DNA of 64,000 bases from CAYXLI01 sp964464925 (GCA_964464925.1 CAYXLI010000011.1:1-64000); one strand, 5' to 3'. Counted from the first letter of the stretch, positions 1 through 8,469 are shown. The notes: generated from the sequence alone by a model not told the origin. Made by a program: numbers and translations.

Positions 1-1
1 C

Positions 2-541
2 GTGATCAGCTACATTGTCGACCTTCCATTCGGCAAAGGGCAGCCGATCGGTTCTAACGTAACAGGCGTGGCGGATCGGCTGATTTCGGGCTGGGGAATC
101 AACGGCGTTACGACATTTCAATCGGGGACACCGCTGCCGATCGGCGTAGCAGTAAACACAACAAATTCGTTTGGAGGAGGGCAGCGCCCCAACCGTACGG
201 GTGCGAGCGCGAAGGTAAGTGGCTCGGCACAATCCAGACTGAATGCGTGGTTCAACACGGCTGCCTTTGCGTTACCGGCGCCGTTTACTTTCGGCAACTC
301 TTCGCGAACTCTGCCGGATGTGCGGTCGCACGGAATTGCGAATTATGATTTCACGTTGTTCAAGAATACGAAGATCACGGAGCGGGTGGGATTGCAGTTC
401 CGCACCGAGGTCTTCAATCTCTTCAACAGGGTGCGGTTTGGTTATCCGGGCACATCACTGGGCACACCGCAGTTCGGCGTGATCAGCGGTCAATATAACG
501 ATCCGCGACTGGTACAGTTCGCTTTAAGGCTGTTGTTCTGA
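2..541 (+). CDS. TonB-dependent receptor, Oar-like, C-terminal part (5' end outside window)
   Basis: The frame is open at the left edge and ends at TGA 539-541, so only about 180 C-terminal residues are present. The sequence has the alternating pattern of outer-membrane beta strands and ends with phenylalanine (LRLLF), as outer-membrane barrels do. Segments such as GWGINGVTTFQSGTP, the RTEVFNLFNR stretch and the FGVISG motif near the end match the last strands of Oar-type receptors with an N-terminal carboxypeptidase-regulatory-like domain, which are abundant in Solibacter-like acidobacteria. The assignment to the outer membrane and to uptake of large substrates is inferred from the family. 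The apparent start at position 2 is only an in-frame GTG, not a real start. Confidence 0.85.
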   Translation: MISYIVDLPFGKGQPIGSNVTGVADRLISGWGINGVTTFQSGTPLPIGVAVNTTNSFGGGQRPNRTGASAKVSGSAQSRLNAWFNTAAFALPAPFTFGNSSRTLPDVRSHGIANYDFTLFKNTKITERVGLQFRTEVFNLFNRVRFGYPGTSLGTPQFGVISGQYNDPRLVQFALRLLF

Positions 542-598
542 CATGCAGTTCCACTTTCATGCGCCGCGGTTCGCGAGGGCCGCGGCGCTGGAGTGCAA

Positions 599-2194
599 AT
601 GAAGCTGGCGATTGTCCTTCCGCTGGCACTCGGGATTCTCGAACTAGTCCACCCTTACGGGCTCGATTTTCTTCATCGCAACTCTCCCACCGAACAGAGA
701 TACCTGATTGAGACGATGGGCGGCGGTGTCGCACTTCTCGATTACAACAACGACGGTCTGCTGGACATTTTCCTGGTGAACGGCGGCAAGCTCGATAACC
801 CAGTGAAGCCACCGGTGGATTTCGCGCGCCGCCAGTCCGCTTACTGGAACCGGCTCTACAGACAGAATCGGGACGGAAGCTTTACGGACGTAACCGCGGC
901 TGCGGGCCTTTCCGATGCTGGGAATGTTTATGGCATGGGCGTGGCCGTGGGCGACTTCGATAACGACGGCTACCCGGATATTTATGTCACCGGATATCCA
1001 GGCAACCGGCTCTATCGGAATAATGGTGACGGTACATTCAGCGACGTGACCGCCCTGGCCGGAGTGGCAGCGAACGGATGGTCCGCCTCGGCCGGATTCT
1101 TCGACTACGACAATGACGGGCGGCTGGATCTGTTCGTGACCCGCTACCTGGATTGGGATATTCGCAAGAACATACTATGCGGAACTCCATTTCATTCGTA
1201 TTGCCGCCCTGATAAGTTCGAGGGCGTGACGAACGTGCTATTCCACAACGAGGGCAACGGGCGCTTTCGCGATGTGAGTGAATCCTCGGGAATCGCGGCG
1301 GTGAAAGGCAAGGCGCTTGGCGTAGGTTTCAATGATTACGACGGCGATGGTTTTGCGGATATTTTCGTCGCCAATGACGGGATGGAGCAGTTTCTCTTCC
1401 ACAATAAGGGCAACGGAACGTTTGAGGAAAGGGCTCTCGACGCAGGAGTCGCGCTTTCAGACGACGGCAAAACATACGCCGGTATGGGCGTGGCATTCGC
1501 CGACTACGACAACGATGGGCGTCCGGACATCCTGGTGACGAACCTGGCGTTAGAAAAATACGCTTTGTATCACAACGACGGGCACGGCCATTTCTCGTAC
1601 ACGAGCATGAGCACAGGACTGGCGGGACTGAGCGCGAAGAGTTCGGGGTGGGGTGTTGGGCTATACGATTTCGACAACGACGGCTGGAAAGACATTATGG
1701 TGGCGCAAGGCCATGTGCTCGATAACGTGGAGAAGATTCACTCGGGCTTGCGATACCTGGAGCCACCGGTTCTGCTGCGCAACATCGGCGGCAAATTCGA
1801 GCATGCCCGTCTCAGCGGGATTCCTCCGGTCGCCGGGCGCGGCGTGGCGTTTGGCGATCTGGATAACGACGGCTCCGTGGACGCGGTGGTATCGGTTCTG
1901 GGAGGGAGACCCATGGTGTTGCGAACAGGCCGGACCGGGAACCACTGGCTGACAATCAAGCTGATGGGCACGCGCGGCAATCGAGACGGCATGGGCGCGC
2001 AGGTACGAATCGGAAATCAGCTGGTTTACGCGACAACGGCCGGGAGCTATCTTGCCGCAAGCGATCCGAGGGTACATTTTGGTCTCGGTAATCAGACTCG
2101 CGCGAGGGTGGAGATCGTCTGGCCGGGCGGGAAAACACAGGTGCTGGATAACGTGGCTGCCGACCAGATCCTCACAGTTCAGGAGAAGCAATGA
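599..2194 (+). CDS. CRTAC1/FG-GAP repeat protein with C-terminal ASPIC/UnbV domain
   Basis: The 531-residue product carries seven calcium-binding-type motifs of the form D-x-[DN]-x-DG-x-x-D (DYNNDGLLDI, DFDNDGYPDI, DYDNDGRLDL, DYDGDGFADI, DYDNDGRPDI, DFDNDGWKDI, DLDNDGSVDA), which mark FG-GAP/VCBS beta-propeller repeats. The last roughly 75 residues (from RGNRDGMGAQV to the WPGGKTQ region) match the ASPIC/UnbV domain. It is probably a secreted or surface protein, since the N-terminus is hydrophobic. ATG 599 is preferred over GTG 593 because GGAG lies 6 nt upstream of it. It overlaps the following TPR gene by ATGA, and the two form a pair seen repeatedly in Solibacter-like genomes. The molecular role is unknown. 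Confidence 0.88.
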   Translation: MKLAIVLPLALGILELVHPYGLDFLHRNSPTEQRYLIETMGGGVALLDYNNDGLLDIFLVNGGKLDNPVKPPVDFARRQSAYWNRLYRQNRDGSFTDVTAAAGLSDAGNVYGMGVAVGDFDNDGYPDIYVTGYPGNRLYRNNGDGTFSDVTALAGVAANGWSASAGFFDYDNDGRLDLFVTRYLDWDIRKNILCGTPFHSYCRPDKFEGVTNVLFHNEGNGRFRDVSESSGIAAVKGKALGVGFNDYDGDGFADIFVANDGMEQFLFHNKGNGTFEERALDAGVALSDDGKTYAGMGVAFADYDNDGRPDILVTNLALEKYALYHNDGHGHFSYTSMSTGLAGLSAKSSGWGVGLYDFDNDGWKDIMVAQGHVLDNVEKIHSGLRYLEPPVLLRNIGGKFEHARLSGIPPVAGRGVAFGDLDNDGSVDAVVSVLGGRPMVLRTGRTGNHWLTIKLMGTRGNRDGMGAQVRIGNQLVYATTAGSYLAASDPRVHFGLGNQTRARVEIVWPGGKTQVLDNVAADQILTVQEKQ

Positions 2195-3237
2195 TCGCCG
2201 CGTTTATGTTGCTGCTTGCGCTGCAGATCACGCCCGCGCTACGCCAACATGTGGAAGCTGGATTGAAGGCGAAGGCCAGCGGCGACCTGGACACCGCAAT
2301 CCGCGAATTCGGGAAGGCGGCGGAGTTAGCGCCGGAGCTGCCCGCGACACATGTGAACCTGGGCGCCGTGTACCTGGCAAAGAAAGATTACACGAGTGCG
2401 ATTGCGGCGCTGCGTAAGGCGCTGGCGCTGAATCCGGAATTGCCTGGGGCGGAGGGGATGCTCGGCACGGCCCTGCTGGCGCAAGGGTACGCGGCGGAGT
2501 CAGTGGCACATCTGGAAAAGGCGAATACGGATGATTTATTGGCGGTCGCATTGCTGGAATCCGGACGCGACGAGCGAGAGGCGTTGGCGAGGCTGGAGGC
2601 TGCATTGGCGAAGCGGCCCGACGACCCGGATCTGTTGTACTACCTCAGCCAAGTGCATAGCCGCCTGGCCAAGCAGGTGTTCGAGCGGTTGAGGCAGAGC
2701 CATCCTAACTCCGCGCGCACGCGGCAATTGCTTGGGGAAGCGCTGGCAGCAAGCGGCAAACGCGATGCAGCCGAAGCCGAATTCTTGGCGGCTCTTGCGG
2801 CACGTCCCGATACCAGAGGCATTCATTTTGCGATTGGAGAACTGCTGCTCGAGTCCGGGGACTACGAGAAAGCCGAGGCGGAGTTTCGCGCGGAAACAAA
2901 GCTGGCTCCAGGGTCAGCGGTGGCGGCGTACAAACTCGGTCTCGTGCTGCTGAATCGAGGAAACGTGGGCGCTGCAGTTGCAGAGTTGACGCGCGCGGAT
3001 ACGCTTCAGCCAGACATGCCGGAGACGCTGCTTGAATTAGGCAAAGCACTCACGGCAGCGGGAGATTCGGCTGGAGCCGAAAAGTGCTTCCGCAAGGTGA
3101 TTGGTATTGAGCCTGGATCGACGCTCGCGGAAGCCGCACATTTTCAGCTCGCACAGGCTTACCGCAAAGAGGGGCGCAGCGCCGATGCAGATCGGGAAAC
3201 GAAACTATTCCGGGAATTGAAGGCGAAGCACAGGTGA
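2191..3237 (+). CDS. Secreted tetratricopeptide-repeat protein
   Basis: This 348-residue protein begins with a short hydrophobic leader and consists almost entirely of TPR units with the usual A/G-x3-A...P spacing, for example around GDLDTAIREFGKAAELAPELPATHVNLGA taken in pieces and again near the end at GDSAGAEKCFRKVIGIEPGST. Its ATG overlaps the TGA of the upstream CRTAC1-like gene in an ATGA arrangement, so the two are translationally coupled. TPR proteins bind partner proteins; a role as a scaffold for the exported upstream product is an inference from the coupling only. No catalytic domain is visible. The gene ends 65 bp before the convergent pyrF stop. Confidence 0.85.
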   Translation: MIAAFMLLLALQITPALRQHVEAGLKAKASGDLDTAIREFGKAAELAPELPATHVNLGAVYLAKKDYTSAIAALRKALALNPELPGAEGMLGTALLAQGYAAESVAHLEKANTDDLLAVALLESGRDEREALARLEAALAKRPDDPDLLYYLSQVHSRLAKQVFERLRQSHPNSARTRQLLGEALAASGKRDAAEAEFLAALAARPDTRGIHFAIGELLLESGDYEKAEAEFRAETKLAPGSAVAAYKLGLVLLNRGNVGAAVAELTRADTLQPDMPETLLELGKALTAAGDSAGAEKCFRKVIGIEPGSTLAEAAHFQLAQAYRKEGRSADADRETKLFRELKAKHR

Positions 3238-3302
3238 GGTTGTGCTACGCCGAAATGTGCGAAGCGCCGTTTGGATTCCGTGCATCTGGAAACGGATCTA
3301 GT

Positions 3303-3998
3303 TCAATTCGACGCGGCGACTTTGGGAAGTTCCTCCAAAAGGCGCTGCACTTCCGCGCGCGGGTCGGCGGCGCGCGTGACCTGCCGGCCGATTACCAGGT
3401 AGTCGGCCCCATTTGCGATCGCTTCGGCGGGAGTGGCTACGCGCTTCTGGTCGCCCTTCGCTGCGCCTGCGGACCGAACTCCTGGTGTAACCAGCACCAT
3501 GCCAGTGCCGACCGCGTCGCGGACCTCGCGCACCTCCAAGGCCGACGAGACCAGACCGTCGATGCCACACTCCTGCGCTTTGCGGGCACGCGCAAGAACG
3601 AGATCGCGAACGGTTCCCGTATGACCGAGTTCCGCCAGATCGGCATCGCTCACATCGGTCAAGACGGTTACGGCCAACAACTGGAGAGAGCTTTGGCCGC
3701 GCCCGGAGACCGCTGCTCTCATCACTGTGGGAGTTGCATGGACCGTCAGGAAAGTGACGCCGATCTTGGCGATCTGGGCGACAGCGCGGCGTACGGTCTC
3801 GCCGATGTCATGCAGCTTCAAATCGAGGAAAACGCGCTTTTGTTGAGCTAACAGACTACGGACGAAATCCATTCCCGCTGATGCGTATAATTCGAGGCCG
3901 ACCTTATAGAAGTCGATTGAGTCGCCAAGTTGGGTTACGATAGCCTGCGCTTCAGCGGCTGTTTCTACATCGAGCGCGATGATGATTGGATTTTTCAT
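3303..3998 (-). CDS. pyrF: Orotidine-5'-phosphate decarboxylase
   Basis: This enzyme makes UMP from OMP, the last step of pyrimidine synthesis, in the cytoplasm. The 231-residue product has the family hallmarks: IIALDV at the N-terminus, the catalytic D-x-K-x-x-D array as FLDLKLHDIG (Asp59, Lys61, Asp64), the TVHA strand, and the phosphate-binding VTPGVR and DYLVIGR loops near the C-terminus. Length is normal for the short (bacterial type 1) family. Its ATG overlaps the selD stop codon in an ATGA arrangement, so it is translated in the same message, downstream of selD. The pairing with selD has no obvious metabolic logic. Confidence 0.95.
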   Translation of the reverse strand: MKNPIIIALDVETAAEAQAIVTQLGDSIDFYKVGLELYASAGMDFVRSLLAQQKRVFLDLKLHDIGETVRRAVAQIAKIGVTFLTVHATPTVMRAAVSGRGQSSLQLLAVTVLTDVSDADLAELGHTGTVRDLVLARARKAQECGIDGLVSSALEVREVRDAVGTGMVLVTPGVRSAGAAKGDQKRVATPAEAIANGADYLVIGRQVTRAADPRAEVQRLLEELPKVAASN

Positions 3999-5008
3999 AG
4001 AACGATGAGTGGTTTGGCTCCGCGAGTGAGCACGCGTCCGACGGGGTAGGCGACAGCCGGAACCTGTGATGCTTCGGCTTCCGGTACTGAGATCAGCAGG
4101 CCGCCGGAGGTCTGCGGATCATAGAGAAGCTGGTAGATTTCTTCCGGCAGTTCACGGCGAAGTTCAACGCAACTCTCGACGAACTCGCGATTGTTTTTGA
4201 GGCCGCCCGGAATGGCACCGCGCCTTGCACAATGGATGGCGCCTGGAAGAAACTGTACGGCCTCGGACTCGATTTCGATGGTTACGCCGCTGCCGGCAGC
4301 CATCTCGCGAGCGTGCCCGAGCAGACCGAATCCAGTTACATCGGTGCAGGCGTGGACCGTTACATTCTCGAATGCTTCGACCGCCGTTTTGTTCAGCGTG
4401 GTCATGGAAGCGATCGACTCATTGATGTCTTCGTCCCGGGCCTCACCGCGCTTTAGCGCTGTAGCGAGGACGCCTGTGCCTATGCGTTTCGTGAAGAACA
4501 GAATATCTCCCGGTTGTGCCCCGGAATTCGTCCAGACCCGATCCGGATGGACCAGCCCGGTAATGGAGTATCCGAATTTGATTTCTTCGTCGTTGACGCT
4601 GTGACCGCCGAGGACTACGCATCCCGCCTCGGCCATCTTCGACGCGCCGCCCTTCAGGATTTCTGACAGGTCTTCAATATCGCCTTTGCCTGGATAACAA
4701 AGGATCGAGAGCGCAGTCAGCGGCCGTCCGCCCATTGCGTACACATCGCTTAATGAATTGGCGGCTGCGATGGCGCCGAACGTGAACGGATCGTCCACAA
4801 TCGGAGTGAAGAAATCGACCGTTTGGACCAGGGCACACTCCGGCGAGAGCTTGTAAACGCCCGAGTCATCAGACGTCTCAAACCCGACCAGCACGTTCGG
4901 ATCGGATATACGCGGAAGCGCGGAGAGCACCTGGTCCAAAACCTTTGGACTCAACTTCGACGCTCAACCGGCAGCTTTCACATGCGCGGTCAACTTCTTG
5001 TCCGCCAT
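3995..5008 (-). CDS. selD: Selenide, water dikinase, probable selenoprotein with in-frame UGA (Sec15)
   Basis: SelD makes selenophosphate from selenide and ATP. A plain ORF would begin at TTG 4954 and lack the active-site segment. Reading upstream in the same frame gives ...KAAG-[TGA 4966-4964]-ASKLSPKVLDQVL, which aligns with the E. coli segment GAGCGCKISPKVLETIL, so the UGA sits exactly at the catalytic Cys17 position and Lys18 corresponds to the essential Lys20. The frame then reaches ATG 5008-5006, with AGAGGA just before it and a stop at 5017-5015, giving 337 residues including Sec. Other family motifs are TVDFFTPIVDDPF, the AANSLSDVYAMGG stretch and TDVTGFGLLGH. Selenocysteine at this site is known in SelD of some bacteria. 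A hairpin follows the UGA (separate entry). Overlaps pyrF by 4 nt. Confidence 0.92.
4934..4966 (-). promoter_or_regulatory. Candidate bacterial SECIS element in selD
   Basis: Read on the minus strand, the UGA (4966-4964) is followed by 13 nt and then GTCCAAAGGTTTTGGAC (4950-4934), a perfect 7-bp stem with a GGU loop. The stem can be extended below through one A-C mismatch. A hairpin at this distance with GU in the apical loop is what SelB recognises in known bacterial SECIS elements such as that of E. coli fdhF. The hairpin overlaps codons for a conserved part of SelD (SPKVLDQ), so the fold competes with protein constraint. Function is inferred and not tested. Confidence 0.72.
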
Positions 5009-5145
5009 TCCTCTTCAGTTTAGATGAACGTTCGCGGTGAACTCCTCTAAAGAAATCTCGTTCGGCTAAATCCGATTGAATCCAGGCACCGTAATGCCAT
5101 GTGCGGGTCGAAGTTGAGACCCATAACTCAGATTCAGGAGACACA

Positions 5146-6762
5146 ATGCAAACGATTAAGGGATTCGTCGCTCTCTTGGTGACAATCCTTCTCGTTGGAC
5201 CTGCCCCCGTAAGGGCAGCGAATCACCGTGAGGCGCCGATCACCGCACTTGACCGCGCCGCCGACATCACTGATTGGTTCGCCTTCGTTAGTTATGACGA
5301 CCCGACGAAGGTGACGCTTATCCTCAATGTGGACCCGCTGCTCGACCCGGGCAACGGTCCGAACTACTTTCCGTTCGATCCGGAAATCGTCTATTCAATG
5401 AAGATCGACAATGACTGGGACGCGGTCGAAGACGTCAGTTTCGAATTTCGCTTCACCAGTGAGTACCGCGCGCCAGGAGTTTTCACGGGCTTTATCGGCG
5501 CCGGCAACGGCATCACCGCTCCGGCCAATGCACCAAAGGGGATCAATGGCCCGACTGCCCCTGGCTCTCCTGTGATTCCGCCGGCGATTACATCGCTCGA
5601 TGGGAAAGGATCGGAAGGGCTCAATTTCCGGCAGACCTATACCGTCACGATGGTGCAGGGCACTGGTGCGAGCGCAAAGCGCACCGACCTGGGTACTGGC
5701 ATGAAGCTGTTCGCAGTGCCCAGCAATGTGGGTTCCCGGACGATGCCGAGCTACACGGCTCTGGCGAAGCAGGGAATTTACACTCTCGGCAATGGCGTTC
5801 GTGTATTTGCCGGCACCGTGGACGATCCGTTCTACATCGATCTCGGGGGCACATTTGATTCACTCAATCTCCGCGGCATGTTTACATCCGGCGTTGCCGG
5901 CGTATTAACGCCCGCGCAGGACGCCGATGACACGACGAACATTGCTCCGGACTCAGTGCAGGGCTACAACGTCAACACGATCGCCCTCGAGGTTCCGATC
6001 TCGATGCTGACCAAGGACAACAACCGCTGGGCGGCGAGCGATCCTCGCGCGACGATCGGCACCTGGGGTACGACATCCCGTCCCCGTATGACCATTCGCC
6101 GTAGCCCCGACGAAATGGACGGCACTCCGACCACTCCGAACGAATACCGCCAAGTGCAACGCATGGGGCACCCGCTCATCAACGAAGTGATCATAGGGAC
6201 AGGGTCAAAAGATAAGTTCAGCATGAGCCAGCCGAAAGATGACTCGCAGTTTGCCAACTTCGCTCTAGATCCGCTGCTGCCGCGAGCCCTGAACGCCATC
6301 TACGGCATTCCGGTGCCGGATGCGCCGCGGACCGACTTGCTGCCACTGGTGCAGTACTTGCCCCCGATCGCCGCTCCGAACACGCCGAAGGGACCCGTAG
6401 CGGACATGCTGCGTTTGAATACTGGTATTCCCCCTACGCCAGCCGCATCGCGCAAGCGTCTTGGGGTTCTAGCGGGCGACAACGCAGGATGGCCCAATGG
6501 ACGCCGCGTGTCCGACGACGTGGTGGATATCGCGCTTCGTGCGATGGCTGGCGTTCTGGCAGGCGGCCAGTTCGCCGGGTTCCCGTACAACGCGCTTGGA
6601 GATGGCGTGAATACGAACGATGTTCCCTACCAGGAAACGTTCCCTTACGTCGCCTTCGCACAAAGCGGGCTGACCGTGAAGGTGAAGATAACGCCTACTA
6701 TGCCGAAAAATCTAGGTTCCATTGAATGCGTGCGGAATCCGAATTCCTGCACGTCTAACTAA
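5146..6762 (+). CDS. DUF4331 family secreted protein
   Basis: The 538-residue product has a signal peptide of about 24 residues ending in PVRA, then the typical DUF4331 opening ANHREAP followed by LDRAADITDWFAFVSYDDP and a stretch rich in DP, N and G (NVDPLLDPGNGPNYF), and a conserved end with RRVSDDVVDIALRAMAG. The start at ATG 5146 is preferred over an upstream GTG because AGGAG lies 5 nt before it and the signal peptide follows directly. The family is periplasmic or extracellular and has no assigned reaction. A TPR gene follows after 51 bp with a hairpin between, which suggests one transcript with partial attenuation. Confidence 0.9.
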   Translation: MQTIKGFVALLVTILLVGPAPVRAANHREAPITALDRAADITDWFAFVSYDDPTKVTLILNVDPLLDPGNGPNYFPFDPEIVYSMKIDNDWDAVEDVSFEFRFTSEYRAPGVFTGFIGAGNGITAPANAPKGINGPTAPGSPVIPPAITSLDGKGSEGLNFRQTYTVTMVQGTGASAKRTDLGTGMKLFAVPSNVGSRTMPSYTALAKQGIYTLGNGVRVFAGTVDDPFYIDLGGTFDSLNLRGMFTSGVAGVLTPAQDADDTTNIAPDSVQGYNVNTIALEVPISMLTKDNNRWAASDPRATIGTWGTTSRPRMTIRRSPDEMDGTPTTPNEYRQVQRMGHPLINEVIIGTGSKDKFSMSQPKDDSQFANFALDPLLPRALNAIYGIPVPDAPRTDLLPLVQYLPPIAAPNTPKGPVADMLRLNTGIPPTPAASRKRLGVLAGDNAGWPNGRRVSDDVVDIALRAMAGVLAGGQFAGFPYNALGDGVNTNDVPYQETFPYVAFAQSGLTVKVKITPTMPKNLGSIECVRNPNSCTSN

Positions 6763-6769
6763 GTCAAAT

Positions 6770-6793
6770 GGGGCAGGCCATGAGGTCTGCCCC
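6770..6793 (+). terminator. Intergenic hairpin between DUF4331 and TPR genes
   Basis: GGGGCAGGCC and GGTCTGCCCC form a 10-bp stem (one G-T pair) around an ATGA loop. No T-run follows, so it is more likely an attenuator or mRNA-stabilising stem than a strong intrinsic terminator. Confidence 0.4.
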
Positions 6794-6813
6794 GCTTCCC
6801 TCGGAGGAACGAT

Positions 6814-7950
6814 ATGAAACGCGTTTTCCTATTTCTTATACCCGCTCTGGTGCTGGCCAGCACGCCCGCCGAACAAAAGATCGGTCAAGCCAGGGCTGCG
6901 ATCGCCAAGGACGCTTCCAATGCGGAAGCATTCAACGCTTTGGCATTGGGTCTGGCGCGACGGGCCCGCGAAACTTCCAATGTGGATTACTATGCCCAGG
7001 CGCATGCGGCGCTCGATCAGGCGCTTCAACTGAAGCCGGACAATTTCGAAACTCAAAAAGTGCGGACATGGGTACTGCTGGGCCAGCACGAATTTGCCAA
7101 AGCACAGGTGCTGGCACGTAAGTTGAACAAACAAGTTCCCGATGACGTGATGCTCTACGGGCTGTTAACGGACGCATGCGTGGAGCTGGGCGATTACGAG
7201 GAAGCCGAGAAGGCTGCGCAGTGGATGTTGGATTTGAGGCCGGGCAATATTCCGGGGCTGACCCGGGGAGCTTATCTTCGGGAGCTGTTCGGAGACTTGG
7301 ATGGCGCCACCGATTTTCTCGTAAGCGCGTTCCAGCGTACGCCTCCCGAGGAGGTAGAGGACCGCGCTTGGATTCTGGTGCAGATTGGTCACTTGAAGCT
7401 GATGAAGGGCGATCCGGCGAGCGCAGAGAGGGCTCTACAACAGGCTCTGACGATCTTCCCGGATTATCACTACGCGTTGGCGAATCTTGCGAAGGTTCGA
7501 ATTGCGCAGAAGCGCAATGACGAAGCGGTGGATCTGCTTAGGAAGCGATACCAGGCTGCTTCGCATGCCGAGAATCTGTTCGATTTGGCGGAAGCTCTGC
7601 ACAAGGCCGGAAAGAAGGAAGAGGCTGCGGCTTTCTTTGCGCAATTTGAGAAGGCATCGCTGGCCGAAAGCCAGAAGACGGACAACAGCAACCGCGAACT
7701 GATTACTTATTACATCGAATACGCACACCAGCCGGAAAAGGCGCTTGCCATTGCGAAACGCGAAGTGAGTTGGCGGCACGACTCCTACACGCTGGATGCG
7801 TATGCGTGGGCTTTGCATGCGAATGGCGATGACGCCGAGGCGCGAAAGCAAATCGACAGAGCTCTGTCGGTTGGCATGAAGGATCCGAAGGTTCTCGCAC
7901 ATGCCAAGGCGATCCGCGGCGGTGATGCAGCTACTGTCGCATCGCGATGA
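6814..7950 (+). CDS. Periplasmic tetratricopeptide-repeat protein
   Basis: The 378-residue product starts with a short signal peptide (MKRVFLFLIPALVLA) and continues with TPR units through most of its length, for example YAQAHAALDQALQLKPDNFE and SAERALQQALTIFPDYHYALAN. The start is well supported by GGAGGA 6 nt upstream of ATG 6814. It sits 51 bp behind the DUF4331 gene on the same strand and probably belongs to the same unit. No enzymatic domain is visible. A partner role for the DUF4331 protein is inferred from gene order. A strong hairpin at 7980-8010 closes the unit. Confidence 0.88.
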   Translation: MKRVFLFLIPALVLASTPAEQKIGQARAAIAKDASNAEAFNALALGLARRARETSNVDYYAQAHAALDQALQLKPDNFETQKVRTWVLLGQHEFAKAQVLARKLNKQVPDDVMLYGLLTDACVELGDYEEAEKAAQWMLDLRPGNIPGLTRGAYLRELFGDLDGATDFLVSAFQRTPPEEVEDRAWILVQIGHLKLMKGDPASAERALQQALTIFPDYHYALANLAKVRIAQKRNDEAVDLLRKRYQAASHAENLFDLAEALHKAGKKEEAAAFFAQFEKASLAESQKTDNSNRELITYYIEYAHQPEKALAIAKREVSWRHDSYTLDAYAWALHANGDDAEARKQIDRALSVGMKDPKVLAHAKAIRGGDAATVASR

Positions 7951-7979
7951 GAAATCTAGATCAATCCTAGGCACCCTTG

Positions 7980-8010
7980 AGGAGTGGCTCGTAATACGCG
8001 AGTCACTCCT
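7980..8010 (+). terminator. Strong hairpin after the TPR gene
   Basis: AGGAGTGGCTCG and CGAGTCACTCCT form a 12-bp stem with one wobble pair and a 7-nt loop, 30 bp after the stop codon. It is followed by a second small hairpin (GAAAG-AA-CTTTC, 8011-8022) rather than a clean T-run. A transcription end here is likely. Confidence 0.55.
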
Positions 8011-8034
8011 GAAAGAACTTTCATATAAAATGTC

Positions 8035-8064
8035 TTGCATTCCTACCAGCTTTTCCTTTAAACT
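8035..8064 (+). promoter_or_regulatory. Candidate sigma-70-type promoter
   Basis: TTGCAT (8035-8040) and TAAACT (8059-8064) are separated by 18 bp. This would transcribe the tRNA-like sequence, the hairpin region and possibly acnA. The match is moderate, and no start site can be fixed from sequence. Confidence 0.35.
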
Positions 8065-8184
8065 CGCCTGAGTCAGGTGATTCCCATGTTTGTCACACGC
8101 CAAATGTCGAGGTTCCCAAATCCTCACAGGTGCGGCTCCGATGGAGCAGCGTTTTCCGGTGTGTGGCCGGCCACTCTGACCTCT

Positions 8185-8258
8185 GTGGATATAGCTCAAA
8201 TAGTTAGAGCAGCAGAGCCAGTCTCTGCGCGCCGCGGGTTCGAATCCCGCTATCCGAC
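8185..8258 (+). tRNA. tRNA-like sequence, degenerate (no U33)
   Basis: The segment folds as a cloverleaf: acceptor GTGGATA/TATCCGA (one G-A mismatch at the end and one T-G wobble), D-stem GCTC/GAGC, anticodon stem GCAGA/TCTGC, a 5-nt variable loop, and a perfect T-arm GCGGG-TTCGAAT-CCCGC. It departs from a working tRNA in the anticodon loop, which reads GCCAGTC and so has C instead of the near-universal U33. The formal anticodon CAG would be leucine, yet the long variable arm of tRNA-Leu is absent. The D-loop lacks the usual GG pair and no CCA is encoded. It may be a decayed tRNA or a tRNA-like element with another role. Confidence 0.45.
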
Positions 8259-8281
8259 CCTCTAAGGCAACCACTCCCCAC

Positions 8282-8420
8282 TGAAGACCAGCGCCCGCAA
8301 GGGCGAGTAGTAGCATCGGTGCTCGCAGCACTTCTCGCGCTTTGCAAAGCGATGGAAACTGCCGCAGGCGGCGGTGAAGCGCAAGCGGCTTGTAATCGTC
8401 TCCCGCACGGAAGTCAGGAC
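8282..8420 (+). ncRNA. Hairpin-dense stretch, candidate structured RNA
   Basis: Several short stems follow each other: GCCC-GCAA-GGGC with a GNRA loop, GCGAG...CTCGC enclosing GTGC-TCGCA-GCAC, the palindrome CGCTTTGCAAAGCG, CCGC-AG-GCGG. No convincing protein reads through, and the region lies directly behind the tRNA-like sequence. I cannot match it to a known RNA family by eye. It could also be ordinary GC-rich leader sequence. Confidence 0.25.
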
Positions 8421-8469
8421 CTGGTCTTTGGGCGGAACACAAACAATTTCAATTCAGGAGGTGAAAACA

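Noticed and set aside
3234..3851. 205-codon ORF antisense to pyrF
   Set aside because: Opposite strand carries an intact pyrF with all catalytic residues.
8185..8258. Calling a normal tRNA-Leu(CAG)
   Set aside because: No U33, no long variable arm, acceptor mismatch and no CCA, so a functional leucine tRNA is unlikely.
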